Assembly: GCA_017518105.1 (NCBI GenBank)
Contig: JAFWWC010000029.1
Location: forward strand, 1-64,000
DNA: 64,000 nt
Direction of reading: 5' to 3'
Origin: Selenomonadaceae bacterium
GTDB lineage: Bacteria; Bacillota; Negativicutes; Selenomonadales; Selenomonadaceae
Shown: piece after piece, positions 38,735 to 46,929 of the stretch
Layout of the letters: the number at the start of each line of letters is the position of its first letter
How positions within the stretch are numbered: position 1 is the stretch's first letter
Program-made: the position numbers and the translations under genes
Notes under the pieces: model-generated
What the model was told of the DNA's origin: nothing
Seen by the model: the letters and a program-made list of their open reading frames with translations, nothing else
Database searches by the model: none

Positions 38735-39023
38735 TAACATGCTCTTCGAGTGGGACGAGGAAAAAAATCGAATCAACAAGCGCAAGCATAAAATCAGCTT
38801 TGAGACCGCCGCAAATGTATTTTTTGACGAGAACAGAATCGAACAGCTCGATGAATTCCATTCTGACGAAGAAGAGCGTTGGCAAGTTATCGGCATGGTT
38901 GACGAAATTTTATTTGTCATTTACACCGAACGCGATGATAAAACAAGAATTATTTCGGCGCGAAGAGCTGATAAAAAAGAAAGGAGGATGTATTATGGCA
39001 ATGGTAACGTATATTTTGCGTAG
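38718..39023 (+). CDS. BrnT-family toxin, second module
   Basis: A 101-residue BrnT-like toxin (MLFEWDEEKNRINKRKHKISF, EILFVIYTERDDKTRIISARRADKK). The first 20 codons are nearly identical in DNA to module 1; the rest has diverged to roughly 65% by eye, so the two modules are not a recent duplication. The start overlaps the argH tail remnant exactly as in module 1. The stop lies inside the antitoxin gene (29-bp overlap). Confidence 0.85.
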   Translation: METTINNMLFEWDEEKNRINKRKHKISFETAANVFFDENRIEQLDEFHSDEEERWQVIGMVDEILFVIYTERDDKTRIISARRADKKERRMYYGNGNVYFA

Positions 39024-39183
39024 GGGACAACCTTTGACGGAAGAACAAAAAGCCGAAATCGAAGCTTTAAAGCAGATGAGCGACGACGACATTGACTATA
39101 GCGATATTCCAGAACTGACTGACGAGCAGCTTAGCAAATTCAAGCGGGTAAATCCTAGACGCGATAAAAAGGTTGCTAGCTGA
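38995..39183 (+). CDS. BrnA-like antitoxin, second module
   Basis: A 62-residue protein (MAMVTYILRRGQPLTEEQKA onward), ending in [15 protein letters not shown] like the antitoxin part of module 1. The AAAGGAGG ribosome site lies inside the toxin gene, 10 bp before the ATG, in another frame. The region QMSDDDIDYSDIPELTDEQL is typical of BrnA-like antitoxins; the DNA-binding part is short. Confidence 0.82.
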   Translation: MAMVTYILRRGQPLTEEQKAEIEALKQMSDDDIDYSDIPELTDEQLSKFKRVNPRRDKKVAS

Positions 39184-39206
39184 TAGGCGGCAGGAAAAAT
39201 CACGGC
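39181..39206 (+). pseudogene. argH: Trace of a third argH tail after module 2
   Basis: GGCGGCAGGAAAAATCAC repeats the first bases of the argH tail remnant that follows module 1 (38637 onward) and then loses similarity. It marks the same boundary behind the second module. Confidence 0.6.
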
Positions 39207-39258
39207 AACGATAGAATAAGGCTTGGCGATAAAATTTAACGGAGGGAAAAGTTCTGAC

Positions 39259-41349
39259 ATGAAAGACTATCAAAGCGAACAGATTAGAAACGTAGCGTTC
39301 TGCGGTCACGGCCGCTCAGGCAAGACGACTTTGCTTGAAGCGGCACTTTTCGACAGCGGAGCAACAACGCGCCTGGGCAACGTCGATAACGGCACGAGCG
39401 TCCTTGACTTCGAGCCAGAAGAGAATAAGCGCAAGATGTCAATCAGTGCCTCGTTGGCGGCGGTCGAGTGGAAGAAGAATTTCAAGATTAACGCAATCGA
39501 CGTGCCTGGCTTCCCGGATTTCGTGGCGGAAATGCACGGCGCACTTGCGGCGGCGGACGCGGCTGTCATCGTAGTTAGTGCTAGTGCTGGCGTCGAGGTC
39601 GAGACGGAAAAAGCTTGGGCACTCGCCGAGGGTTTGAATCTTCCGCGGGCGTTCTTCGTTACCAAAATGGATAGAGAACATGCCGATTTCGAGAAAGTCC
39701 TTGCTCAGCTCCGCGACAAATTCGGCAATAGCGTCGTGCCCGTGCAAGTCCCCGTCGGCAAAGAGGACAGCTTTAAAGGCGTCGTCGATTTGGTTAAGGC
39801 GTTCAGCAAGGTCGCTAACGATGACGAACCGATTGACGCGGCGGCGGTGGCTGATGAAGTCGAGGATTTGCGCATGGAAATGCTTGACGCGGTCGCCGAG
39901 TTCAACGAAGAATTGATGATGCAATACCTAGAAGGCGAAGTCGAAGACCTGGACGAGAAAGAAATTTCCGAGGCATTGGCTACTGGCATTCGCGAGGCTA
40001 AAGTCTTCCCCGTGTTCGTGGGCAGTGCTCTTAAAAATATCGGCGTGAAGAAGTTCCTTAACAGCGTCGTAGAATTCTTCCCGGCGCCCGACGCCAAAGA
40101 GTATCACGGCATTAATCCCAAGACCGATGAGCTTGTCGAACGCAAAATTTCCGAGCCGTTCAGCGGACAAATCTTTAAGACGATGGTCGACCCGTTCGTC
40201 GGGCGTATGTCTTATGTGCGCGTGATTAGCGGCGATATGAAGGGCGACGCAACTTATCAACTTATCGGCGCGGACTCGGAAGGTCAGGAACGTTTAAGCG
40301 GGCTGTTCACCATGCAGGGCAAGAAGCAAATCCCCGTCGACGTGGCGCACGCGGGCGATATTGTCGTTACCAGCAAGCTTGCAAACGCTAAGACCGGCGA
40401 CACCCTCTGCGACAAGGCGGCTCCGATTAAGTACGAACGCATTCAATATCCCGAACCGATGCTTGCTATGGCGGTCACCAGCGAGAAGAAGGGCGAGGAA
40501 GATAAAGTTTTCAGCGCGATAACCCGCCAGCAGGACGAAGACCCGACGATTTGGCTAGTCAAGAACGCTGAGACTAAGCAGACTATCTTAAAGGGCGTCG
40601 GCGAAGTTCATCTGGACATTCTCAGCGATAAGATTCAGCGCAAGTTCGGCGTGAAGATGGTTTTGGGCGAGCCGCGTGTCGCTTATCGTGAGACCATTCG
40701 CAAGGAAGTCGAGGTTCAAGGCAAGCACAAGAAGCAATCCGGCGGGCATGGGCAATACGGCGATGTTTGGTTGCGTATCGGACCGAACAAGGACGCTAAT
40801 CCCGAAGTCAACAACGGCAATGTTTGGTCGGAAAGCATCTTCGGCGGCAGTGTCCCGCGTCAATACTTCCCAGCCGTCGAGAAGGGCACGCAGGAGACTT
40901 TAGCGGAAGGTGTCATCGCCGGCTATCCCGTCGTCAATGTCAGCGTCAATCTTTATGACGGCTCCTATCACGCGGTCGACAGCTCCGAAGCCGCCTTCAA
41001 AATGGCTACGTCCATCGCGATTAAGAAAGGTATCCTCGCCGCCAACCCGATTCTGCTTGAGCCGATTGACGAGATAACCGTCCTCACGCCCGAAAACTAC
41101 ATGGGCGACATTATCGGCAACCTCAACTCCAGACGCGGCAAGATTCTCGGCATGGATCCCAAAGGCAAGGGCATGACCGAAGTTAAAGCGTATGTTCCGG
41201 CAAGTGAGCTTTACAAGTACGCGACGGATCTCCGCTCGCAGACTCAAGGCAGGGCGTCTTACTCGCTGAAGTTCGCACGCTATGAACCTATGCCCGATAA
41301 GCTCGCCGAAAAGATTATCGAGGAGCACAAAGCCGCCCAAGAGAAGTAA
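39259..41349 (+). CDS. Elongation factor G paralog (EF-G2 type)
   Basis: A 696-residue translational GTPase with the five EF-G domains. The P-loop GHGRSGKT is at residues 16-23 and the G4 motif is TKMD (135-138) in place of NKMD. The G3 motif is DVPGFPDF (81-88): the catalytic histidine of DTPGH is Phe85. These features mark the EF-G2/FusA2-like group, whose role differs from ordinary translocation and is not fixed. Domain IV and the C-terminal QTQGRASYSLKFARYE are intact. The ATG lies 12 bp after GGAGGG, rather far. It stands alone, with a terminator. Confidence 0.88.
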   Translation: MKDYQSEQIRNVAFCGHGRSGKTTLLEAALFDSGATTRLGNVDNGTSVLDFEPEENKRKMSISASLAAVEWKKNFKINAIDVPGFPDFVAEMHGALAAADAAVIVVSASAGVEVETEKAWALAEGLNLPRAFFVTKMDREHADFEKVLAQLRDKFGNSVVPVQVPVGKEDSFKGVVDLVKAFSKVANDDEPIDAAAVADEVEDLRMEMLDAVAEFNEELMMQYLEGEVEDLDEKEISEALATGIREAKVFPVFVGSALKNIGVKKFLNSVVEFFPAPDAKEYHGINPKTDELVERKISEPFSGQIFKTMVDPFVGRMSYVRVISGDMKGDATYQLIGADSEGQERLSGLFTMQGKKQIPVDVAHAGDIVVTSKLANAKTGDTLCDKAAPIKYERIQYPEPMLAMAVTSEKKGEEDKVFSAITRQQDEDPTIWLVKNAETKQTILKGVGEVHLDILSDKIQRKFGVKMVLGEPRVAYRETIRKEVEVQGKHKKQSGGHGQYGDVWLRIGPNKDANPEVNNGNVWSESIFGGSVPRQYFPAVEKGTQETLAEGVIAGYPVVNVSVNLYDGSYHAVDSSEAAFKMATSIAIKKGILAANPILLEPIDEITVLTPENYMGDIIGNLNSRRGKILGMDPKGKGMTEVKAYVPASELYKYATDLRSQTQGRASYSLKFARYEPMPDKLAEKIIEEHKAAQEK

Positions 41350-41371
41350 ACTTATCGCACGACATAGAAAA

Positions 41372-41407
41372 CCCCCGTACAAGATTTGCGCGGGGGATAT
41401 TTTTTTA
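41372..41407 (+). terminator. Terminator after the EF-G2-like gene
   Basis: CCCCCG (41372-41377) pairs with CGGGGG (41391-41396), followed by a T-run. Confidence 0.85.
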
Positions 41408-42460
41408 TTGCCGCCTCCTAATGAACAGCCGCTTATAAACTTTCTTGCCGCCAATCGTCGCTTGACTGTACTGCGAATCCTCATGCCACAGCCCATTTGA
41501 AAAGCCCGCGCCCTCGCTCTCAGTCGCGCCGACGATTTCAAATTGATTCGGGCAATATTTATCGAGGAAAGTAATCGGCACACCCATGACGCCAAAGTAG
41601 TCAACGGGAATTTCGGCGGTCTTCGAGACCTCGATAGCGTCGTAGTTGTCGTAGCGGGGATACTCTTCGGGCGAATACTCCTTCCACAAGTCCAACTCCC
41701 AATAGCGTTTCGGCGTCTCGATATTCGTATACCACGTAACATTCCTAAACTTAACAAGCCCAGTTGCCTCATCATACACGCCATCAGCAAAATCTTTGTA
41801 CGCGCCATAAGGCAAGCTGAAGTAAGCGTTGCCGTGTGCAAATCCATAGCCGAGCCAAAGTTTGTTCTGCATGATTAGCGGGAAGATTTCTTTGTAGGTT
41901 ATGGCGTTCATGTTGCCGACGATGAGAAATTTTTTGTTAGCGGCAATCATCAGCGCAACGAACTCGCGGAAGACGCTAAAGGGCGGGTTCGTCACGACGA
42001 CATCAGCCTGCTTGAGCAAGTCGACGAGTTCAGCCGAGCGGAAGTCTCCCGCGCAATAGTTCAAATCGCCTTTTAGGGTCGTGACGTTGTAAATCCCGTG
42101 CTCAATGGCAAACTTCACGTCGTCGAGGTCTTCGCCTCCGTCGCCGTTCCAATCCTTGAGCTCGTTGACTTCGACCATGTACGCGGTCTTGTTGCTGTCG
42201 AAAAGGCTAATTTCACCGCCCACGATAGGCGAATCGGCGTAGCTGGTGCAGATTAGCTTCTTTATTTCGAGGTCATTGAATTTCGCGGCGAAATATTTAA
42301 AGAAGTTGCTTTCAAAGGGGTCATCGCAGTTGCAAAAGACGACCTTACCCGCGAAAAACTCCCGATAATGCCTTAGCTCGTTCTCTATGTCCTCAAGCTG
42401 CGTGTAGAATTTATCTTTCTTCGCCCGCGCCGCCAAATTGAGATTGCTATTGCTCGCCAT
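41405..42460 (-). CDS. EcoRI-type adenine-specific DNA methyltransferase, solitary
   Basis: A 351-residue protein matching the M.EcoRI-like family: KDKFYTQLEDIENELRHYREFF near the N-terminus, FCNCDDPFESNF, and the catalytic NPPFS motif near residue 158 (VVVTNPPFSVFREFV). It would methylate adenine N6 in a short DNA site. No restriction endonuclease gene adjoins it; it overlaps queH by 14 bp and is thus built into a housekeeping unit. It may be an orphan regulator or a protective methyltransferase. Confidence 0.87.
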   Translation of the reverse strand: MASNSNLNLAARAKKDKFYTQLEDIENELRHYREFFAGKVVFCNCDDPFESNFFKYFAAKFNDLEIKKLICTSYADSPIVGGEISLFDSNKTAYMVEVNELKDWNGDGGEDLDDVKFAIEHGIYNVTTLKGDLNYCAGDFRSAELVDLLKQADVVVTNPPFSVFREFVALMIAANKKFLIVGNMNAITYKEIFPLIMQNKLWLGYGFAHGNAYFSLPYGAYKDFADGVYDEATGLVKFRNVTWYTNIETPKRYWELDLWKEYSPEEYPRYDNYDAIEVSKTAEIPVDYFGVMGVPITFLDKYCPNQFEIVGATESEGAGFSNGLWHEDSQYSQATIGGKKVYKRLFIRRRQ

Positions 42461-43064
42461 GATTCATCCCTCCGAAAAATTTCTTCCGCGCCTTGCGCAA
42501 GTCGTTGCTGAAGCGTTCTTCCTCGCTGAAGATACAGCCGCAGTAGTTTTGCCGATAAAGTCCAAGCTCTAAGCTCAAGTCAATGCCTTCCTGCCAGCCC
42601 GTGCGGAAGTCTTCATAGAAAAATTTTACGCCGAACACGTTCGCAAAGTGCCCGGCGATTTTTTTAATCTGCTCGTGATTCTGGTGCTTGCTGTAAAGGA
42701 GCGTCGACGTAAACAGCTCAAAATTATTCTCTGCGGCGAAGCGAGCCGCCTCACTCAATCGCCACGAATAACAAATCCCGCAACGCTTATGGAATCCGTC
42801 CGCAAATTGAATCGTATCCTGCTCATCGACGACGGGCAAAACCTTCGCTAGGTAATTCCGCAAGCCGTAATGATTTTCCGCGAAAAATTTTATCCCGACC
42901 TTCTCGGCGAACTCCCGCGCAGTCTTCAACCGTTGCCGCCACTCCTTGTAAGGGTGAATGTTCGGATTGAAGAAGTACCCGACCGGCTCAAAGCCCTCTT
43001 CGCGTAAAATTTTCGTCGGATAGCACGCGCACGGGGCGCAACACATATGCATTAAGATTTTCAT
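42447..43064 (-). CDS. queH: Epoxyqueuosine reductase QueH
   Basis: A 205-residue QueH (DUF208) enzyme, which reduces epoxyqueuosine to queuosine in tRNA at wobble position 34. It uses an iron-sulfur cluster and an adjacent iron. The cysteines are in MCCAPCACYPT near the N-terminus, KRCGICYSWRL in the middle and NYCGCIFS near the end. The start ATG shares its A with the upstream gene's stop (TGATG), a coupling arrangement, so this start is used rather than the GTG eight codons earlier. It precedes the EcoRI-type methyltransferase. Confidence 0.93.
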   Translation of the reverse strand: MKILMHMCCAPCACYPTKILREEGFEPVGYFFNPNIHPYKEWRQRLKTAREFAEKVGIKFFAENHYGLRNYLAKVLPVVDEQDTIQFADGFHKRCGICYSWRLSEAARFAAENNFELFTSTLLYSKHQNHEQIKKIAGHFANVFGVKFFYEDFRTGWQEGIDLSLELGLYRQNYCGCIFSEEERFSNDLRKARKKFFGGMNHGEQ

Positions 43065-43324
43065 CAGTAAATATGGTACTCCTTCCACGGGATTTGGTCT
43101 AGGCGAATCGAACGCAGGAACGCTACGATGTCTTTGCGCCCGTAATAGTGCGGCGTGCCGTTGGAGTCCTGCGACATTAAAATTATCGGCATGTTCGGGA
43201 AGTATTGCATTAGATGATTGCGCACGCGAATCGCCCGCGATGTGTAATTGGTCACCGTCCGATTTACTACGACTATTGCGAACGTCACGCCCTGTTCTAT
43301 GATGACTGCGCCTTGAATTTTCAT
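43064..43324 (-). CDS. Small hypothetical protein upstream of queH (86 aa)
   Basis: An 86-residue soluble protein I do not assign to a family. It has alternating beta and alpha stretches (GAVIIEQGVTFAIVVVN, PNMPIILMSQD, YYGRKDIVAFLRSI), compatible with a small flavodoxin- or ferredoxin-like fold. A strong AAGGAGG ribosome site precedes the ATG. It is the first gene of the unit leading into queH through a TGATG overlap, so a role in the same modification or in redox supply is possible. Confidence 0.72.
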   Translation of the reverse strand: MKIQGAVIIEQGVTFAIVVVNRTVTNYTSRAIRVRNHLMQYFPNMPIILMSQDSNGTPHYYGRKDIVAFLRSIRLDQIPWKEYHIY

Positions 43325-43337
43325 TTTGCCCGCCTCC

Positions 43338-43366
43338 TTGCTAAAGATTTTGTTCGATTATAAAAT
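43338..43366 (+). promoter_or_regulatory. Promoter of the sulfate-binding lipoprotein gene
   Basis: TTGCTA at 43338-43343 and TAAAAT at 43361-43366 are separated by 17 bp, about 40 bp before the TTG start. Confidence 0.6.
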
Positions 43367-43406
43367 AATCCCGCTACAGTGTCAAAAAAGTTGGGAGGTG
43401 CGGAGC

Positions 43407-44411
43407 TTGAAAAGAATTCTGCTGATAATCTGCGTGGCGTTGCTGATGACGGGTTGCGGCGGCGAAAAAACTTCTTCCAACCCTCAAGAACTCTTAAACG
43501 TCTCCTACGACCCGACCCGCGAACTTTACGCCGATTATAACGAAATTTTTAAGCGTCATTGGGAAAACGACCTCGGCAACGGCAAAATTATCTTAAATCA
43601 GTCCCATGGCGGCAGCGGCAAGCAATCTAAATCAGTTATCGACGGCGTGGAGGCTGATGTCGTGACCCTCGCCCTTGCTTATGACGTGACGCAAATTAAA
43701 AATGTCGGGCTGATTCGCGGCGGCTGGCGTAAAGAGTTCCCTGATAACTCCTCGCCGTATACTTCAACGATTGTTTTCCTCGTTCGCGCCGATAATCCTA
43801 AAAATATTCGCGATTGGGACGATTTGACCCGCGACGACGTTAAAATTGTCACGCCGAACCCAAAAACCTCCGGCGGTGCCCAATGGAATTACCTTGCCGC
43901 ATGGGAATTCGCCCGCAGAAAGTTTGATGGCGACGAAAACCATATTAAAAACTTCATGACGAAACTTTTTGCTAACGTCGTAGCTCTCGATGACGGCGCA
44001 CGCGGTGCAACTAAAAGTTTTGAGGGCGGAAAAGGCGATATTTTGATTGCGTGGGAGAATGAAGCCCTGCTCGCCATGAAAATTTATCCCGATGACTACG
44101 AAATTGTCACTCCGAGCTTGAGTATCCTCGCTGAACCGTCCGTTGCCATTGTCGATAGCGTCGTTGATAAAAAAGGTACCCGCGAACTCGCCGAAGAGTA
44201 TTTGAATTACCTTTACTCCGACGAAGGGCAGGAAATCGCCGCCAAAAATTTTTATCGCCCGCGCAACGAAAAGATTTTAAAGAAATATGCTGACGTTTTT
44301 GAGCCGCTGGAACTTTTTACGATTGATGAGGCGTTCGGCAGCTGGGTTAAGGCTTACAACGACCATTTTGCCGACGGCGCGTCCTTCGACCAGATTTATA
44401 CGCCAAAATAA
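43407..44411 (+). CDS. Sulfate/thiosulfate ABC transporter substrate-binding lipoprotein
   Basis: A 334-residue exported binding protein. The signal peptide ends in the lipobox LMTGC (about residue 17), so it is a lipoprotein. LLNVSYDPTRELYADYNEIF, LNQSHGGSGKQSKSVIDG and the RADNPKNIRDWDDL block are diagnostic of the Sbp/CysP family that captures sulfate or thiosulfate. The TTG start follows GGGAGGTG at good spacing. No CysT, CysW or CysA genes adjoin it; it has its own promoter and terminator, so the transporter must be elsewhere. Confidence 0.92.
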   Translation: MKRILLIICVALLMTGCGGEKTSSNPQELLNVSYDPTRELYADYNEIFKRHWENDLGNGKIILNQSHGGSGKQSKSVIDGVEADVVTLALAYDVTQIKNVGLIRGGWRKEFPDNSSPYTSTIVFLVRADNPKNIRDWDDLTRDDVKIVTPNPKTSGGAQWNYLAAWEFARRKFDGDENHIKNFMTKLFANVVALDDGARGATKSFEGGKGDILIAWENEALLAMKIYPDDYEIVTPSLSILAEPSVAIVDSVVDKKGTRELAEEYLNYLYSDEGQEIAAKNFYRPRNEKILKKYADVFEPLELFTIDEAFGSWVKAYNDHFADGASFDQIYTPK

Positions 44412-44428
44412 CTTTGCAAACTCAAATC

Positions 44429-44452
44429 CGCCTTTCGAGGCGATTTTTTTTT
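44429..44452 (+). terminator. Terminator after the sulfate-binding protein gene (part of repeat B)
   Basis: CGCCT-TTCG-AGGCG (44429-44442) is followed by nine T residues. It is the same hairpin as in copy A at 26606-26619. Confidence 0.9.
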
Positions 44453-44619
44453 GCCCATTTTACAAATTCCGCTATTCCGGAAAACGTAAATCACACCTCC
44501 AAAATCACCCTTGATTTTTGTATGTGCCGAAAAACCCTCATAACGGCGCGATACAAAATCCTGTATTTGGGATTTCGTATTTTGAACCTCAAATCGCCTC
44601 TCAAAACCCGTTTCAAGGC
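44429..44619 (+). repeat. Structured dispersed repeat, copy B
   Basis: The second copy of the element at 26428-26619, inverted. It has the same order: UUCG hairpin terminator, a 28-bp palindrome (44461-44488), a conserved middle with CGGCACATACAAAAATCA on the complementary strand, and a second 28-bp imperfect palindrome (44552-44579). The second hairpin differs in sequence from copy A but keeps complementary arms. It lies between the sulfate-binding gene and converging rlmD and holds no credible gene. Confidence 0.8.
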
Positions 44620-44686
44620 TCCGAAAGCAGTTTCAGACGTTCAAAACAATAAAAAACCCGTCGTTCGATTGAGCGGCGGGATTTTC

Positions 44687-46006
44687 TTACTTTTTTTCGA
44701 TTTGGGCGACGCTTTCAACGTGCGATGTAAATGGAAACATATCGACGGGCTGAATTTTCTTCGTCCGATAGCCTAGCTCGTACAAAATCTTCAAATCGCG
44801 GGCTAAGGTCGCAGGATTGCACGATACGTAGATAATTTTTTCCGGATTCATGACCGCGAACGTCTCTAAAACCTTTTTATCGCAACCGGCTCGCGGCGGG
44901 TCGACTATAACCACGTCCGCCGCCTCAAAAATCCTCGGAAGCACCTTCACGGCGTCGCCAACCATAAATTCAGCGTTGCGAATATTATTTTCGCGGGCAT
45001 TTCGTTTCGCGTCGGCAATCGCGGAGCTTACAACTTCAATCCCAATAACTTTGCGGGCTTTTCTCGCCATAAACAAAGAAATCGTCCCAGTTCCGCAGTA
45101 AGCATCAATAATCGTCTCGTGACCGTGCAATTCTGCGAAATCCAATGCAGTTTTGTAAAGAATTTCAGCCTGAACAGTATTTACTTGGAAAAATGAACGC
45201 GCCGAGATATTAAACGTGAAATTTCCGATTTTGTCATGAATAGTCGCCTTGCCGTATAAAATTCTCGTTTCGCGCCCTAAAATCACGTTATTTTTAAAAG
45301 TTTGGACGTTCTGTTGAATGCTCGTAACGTTCGGAAGTTCTTTAACTAAAGCGCGGACAAAATTTTTTTCGTTAGGGAAATTTTTCGTTGCAGTGACTAA
45401 AACAATCATAAATTCGCCGTTAAAACCGATTCTGCCCATTACGTGACGCAAAAAACCTTTGTGAGTGTCCTCATTATATGGTTGAATTTGAAATTTTTTA
45501 GCGACATTGCGGACGGCGTTAAGAATTTTATCGTTTAATTCGTTTTGAATCATGCAAGCTTGCGTATCGATAATTTTATGACTTCCGCGAGCATAACAGC
45601 CGATTTGCAGATTTTTTCCGACGGGGAATTGCATTTTATTACGATAATGCAAGGGATTTTCCATTCCGAGCGTCTCAAAAATTTCTACGCCATTTAATTT
45701 GCCGATTCTTTCCACTGCGTCGACTACTTGCTGACGTTTCCAATTTAATTGCGCGGAATAATTCAAATGTTGAAGTTGACAGCCGCCGCAATCATTATAA
45801 AGCGGACAAAACGGCTTAACGCGTTCATTAGACGGTTTAACGACCTGAATTAGCCTTCCGACGGCGTAATTTTTTTTACGCGTCACGATTTCGGCTAAAA
45901 TTTCTTCGCCTGGCAACGCGCCTTCGACAAAAATAATAAGCTCGCCGAGTTTGCCGACGCCCTCACCCGACGAGCCTAAATTATGGATTTTAATTAGTTG
46001 TGGCAT
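44687..46006 (-). CDS. rlmD: 23S rRNA (uracil-C5)-methyltransferase, RlmD/RumA family
   Basis: A 439-residue SAM-dependent methyltransferase making 5-methyluridine in 23S rRNA. The N-terminal TRAM domain (about 1-55) is followed by iron-sulfur ligands in FCPLYNDCGGCQLQHL. The SAM region has DAYCGTGTISLF, and the active site is DPPRAGCDKK with the catalytic cysteine in YVSCNPATLARD. Bacillota often carry two or more such paralogs, so the exact uridine (747, 1939 or both) is uncertain. The start overlaps the ribF end by 17 bp. Confidence 0.9.
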   Translation of the reverse strand: MPQLIKIHNLGSSGEGVGKLGELIIFVEGALPGEEILAEIVTRKKNYAVGRLIQVVKPSNERVKPFCPLYNDCGGCQLQHLNYSAQLNWKRQQVVDAVERIGKLNGVEIFETLGMENPLHYRNKMQFPVGKNLQIGCYARGSHKIIDTQACMIQNELNDKILNAVRNVAKKFQIQPYNEDTHKGFLRHVMGRIGFNGEFMIVLVTATKNFPNEKNFVRALVKELPNVTSIQQNVQTFKNNVILGRETRILYGKATIHDKIGNFTFNISARSFFQVNTVQAEILYKTALDFAELHGHETIIDAYCGTGTISLFMARKARKVIGIEVVSSAIADAKRNARENNIRNAEFMVGDAVKVLPRIFEAADVVIVDPPRAGCDKKVLETFAVMNPEKIIYVSCNPATLARDLKILYELGYRTKKIQPVDMFPFTSHVESVAQIEKK

Positions 46007-46913
46007 TTCTCATAACCCTCAAATCTTCATTAAGTTGAGTTTTTAAATCGTCAACGGAGGAAAAAATTTTTTCATCGCGCAATTTGCTGACGAAACTAAC
46101 GAAAATTTCTTCTCCGTAGATATTTTCGCTGAAATTATCGATAAAAACTTCTAAACGGCGTTTTGCGACTTTAAAAGTTGGATTATCGCCGACATTAGCA
46201 ATCCCGTTAAAAAATTTTTCGCGAACTTTAACGCGGACAATATACGCGCCATTTGGGAGCATAGCCCTTTTATCGTCGATTTCAATATTTGCGGTAGGAA
46301 AACCGATTTTGCGCCCGCGTTTATCGCCGTTTACGACTTCACCAGCGTAAATAAAGTTTCTTCCGAGCAATTCATTAGCAGAAATTAAATCACCAGCGGC
46401 AATTAAAGCGCGAATTCGAGTACTGCTAACGGTTTTTCTATCAACGGTAAAAGTTTGGCAAACTTCAGCTTTAAAGCCGTAATTTTCCGCCTCGCGAAGC
46501 AATAAACGCCCATTGCCGCGCCCAAATCGCCCAAAAGTATAATTTTGCCCTGTTACGACGTAAGCGGGAGCAATTTTATCGCGTAGAAGTTCTAAAAATT
46601 CTTCGGGCGATTTTTTACTAAAATCTTTGGTGAATTGGACTTCAATAAGCACATCGACGCCCATATTAGCAAAAATTTCGCGTCTAAGGCTCTTACTACC
46701 AATCATAAGCGGCGCATCGTCGGGAGAAATGACCGTCAGCGGGTGATTTGAAAAAGTAAAGACGATTGAAGTACCTTTAACCAGTTTAGCCTTGTCGATA
46801 GCGTGATTTATAACGGTTGCGTGCCCAAGATGAACGCCATCGAACATTCCGAGGGCTACGACGGGTTGCGGATATTTTTTAGTAATGCCGCTGAGCTTTT
46901 TTATAATTTCCAA
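45990..46913 (-). CDS. ribF: Bifunctional riboflavin kinase / FAD synthetase
   Basis: About 307 residues. The N-terminal FMN adenylyltransferase has VALGMFDGVHLGHATVI and the kinase-like loop STRIRALIAAGD. The C-terminal riboflavin kinase has GRKIGFPTANIE and NIYGEEIFVSF. It makes FMN and FAD from riboflavin. The longest frame starts at a GTG joined to the GAGGAG ribosome site, so the TTG four codons later is preferred with moderate confidence. It overlaps rlmD and follows a small membrane protein gene. Confidence 0.92.
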   Translation of the reverse strand: MEIIKKLSGITKKYPQPVVALGMFDGVHLGHATVINHAIDKAKLVKGTSIVFTFSNHPLTVISPDDAPLMIGSKSLRREIFANMGVDVLIEVQFTKDFSKKSPEEFLELLRDKIAPAYVVTGQNYTFGRFGRGNGRLLLREAENYGFKAEVCQTFTVDRKTVSSTRIRALIAAGDLISANELLGRNFIYAGEVVNGDKRGRKIGFPTANIEIDDKRAMLPNGAYIVRVKVREKFFNGIANVGDNPTFKVAKRRLEVFIDNFSENIYGEEIFVSFVSKLRDEKIFSSVDDLKTQLNEDLRVMRNATTN

Positions 46914-46929
46914 AGAAAAAATCACCTCC

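Noticed and set aside
38800..39183. Longer start for the second BrnA-like antitoxin
   Set aside because: The extra N-terminal residues are an out-of-frame reading of the toxin gene; a ribosome site and ATG at 38995 give the proper antitoxin.
40900..41847. 315-codon minus-strand frame across the EF-G2 end and the methyltransferase
   Set aside because: It crosses a clear terminator and overlaps two well supported genes; its composition is that of a shadow frame.
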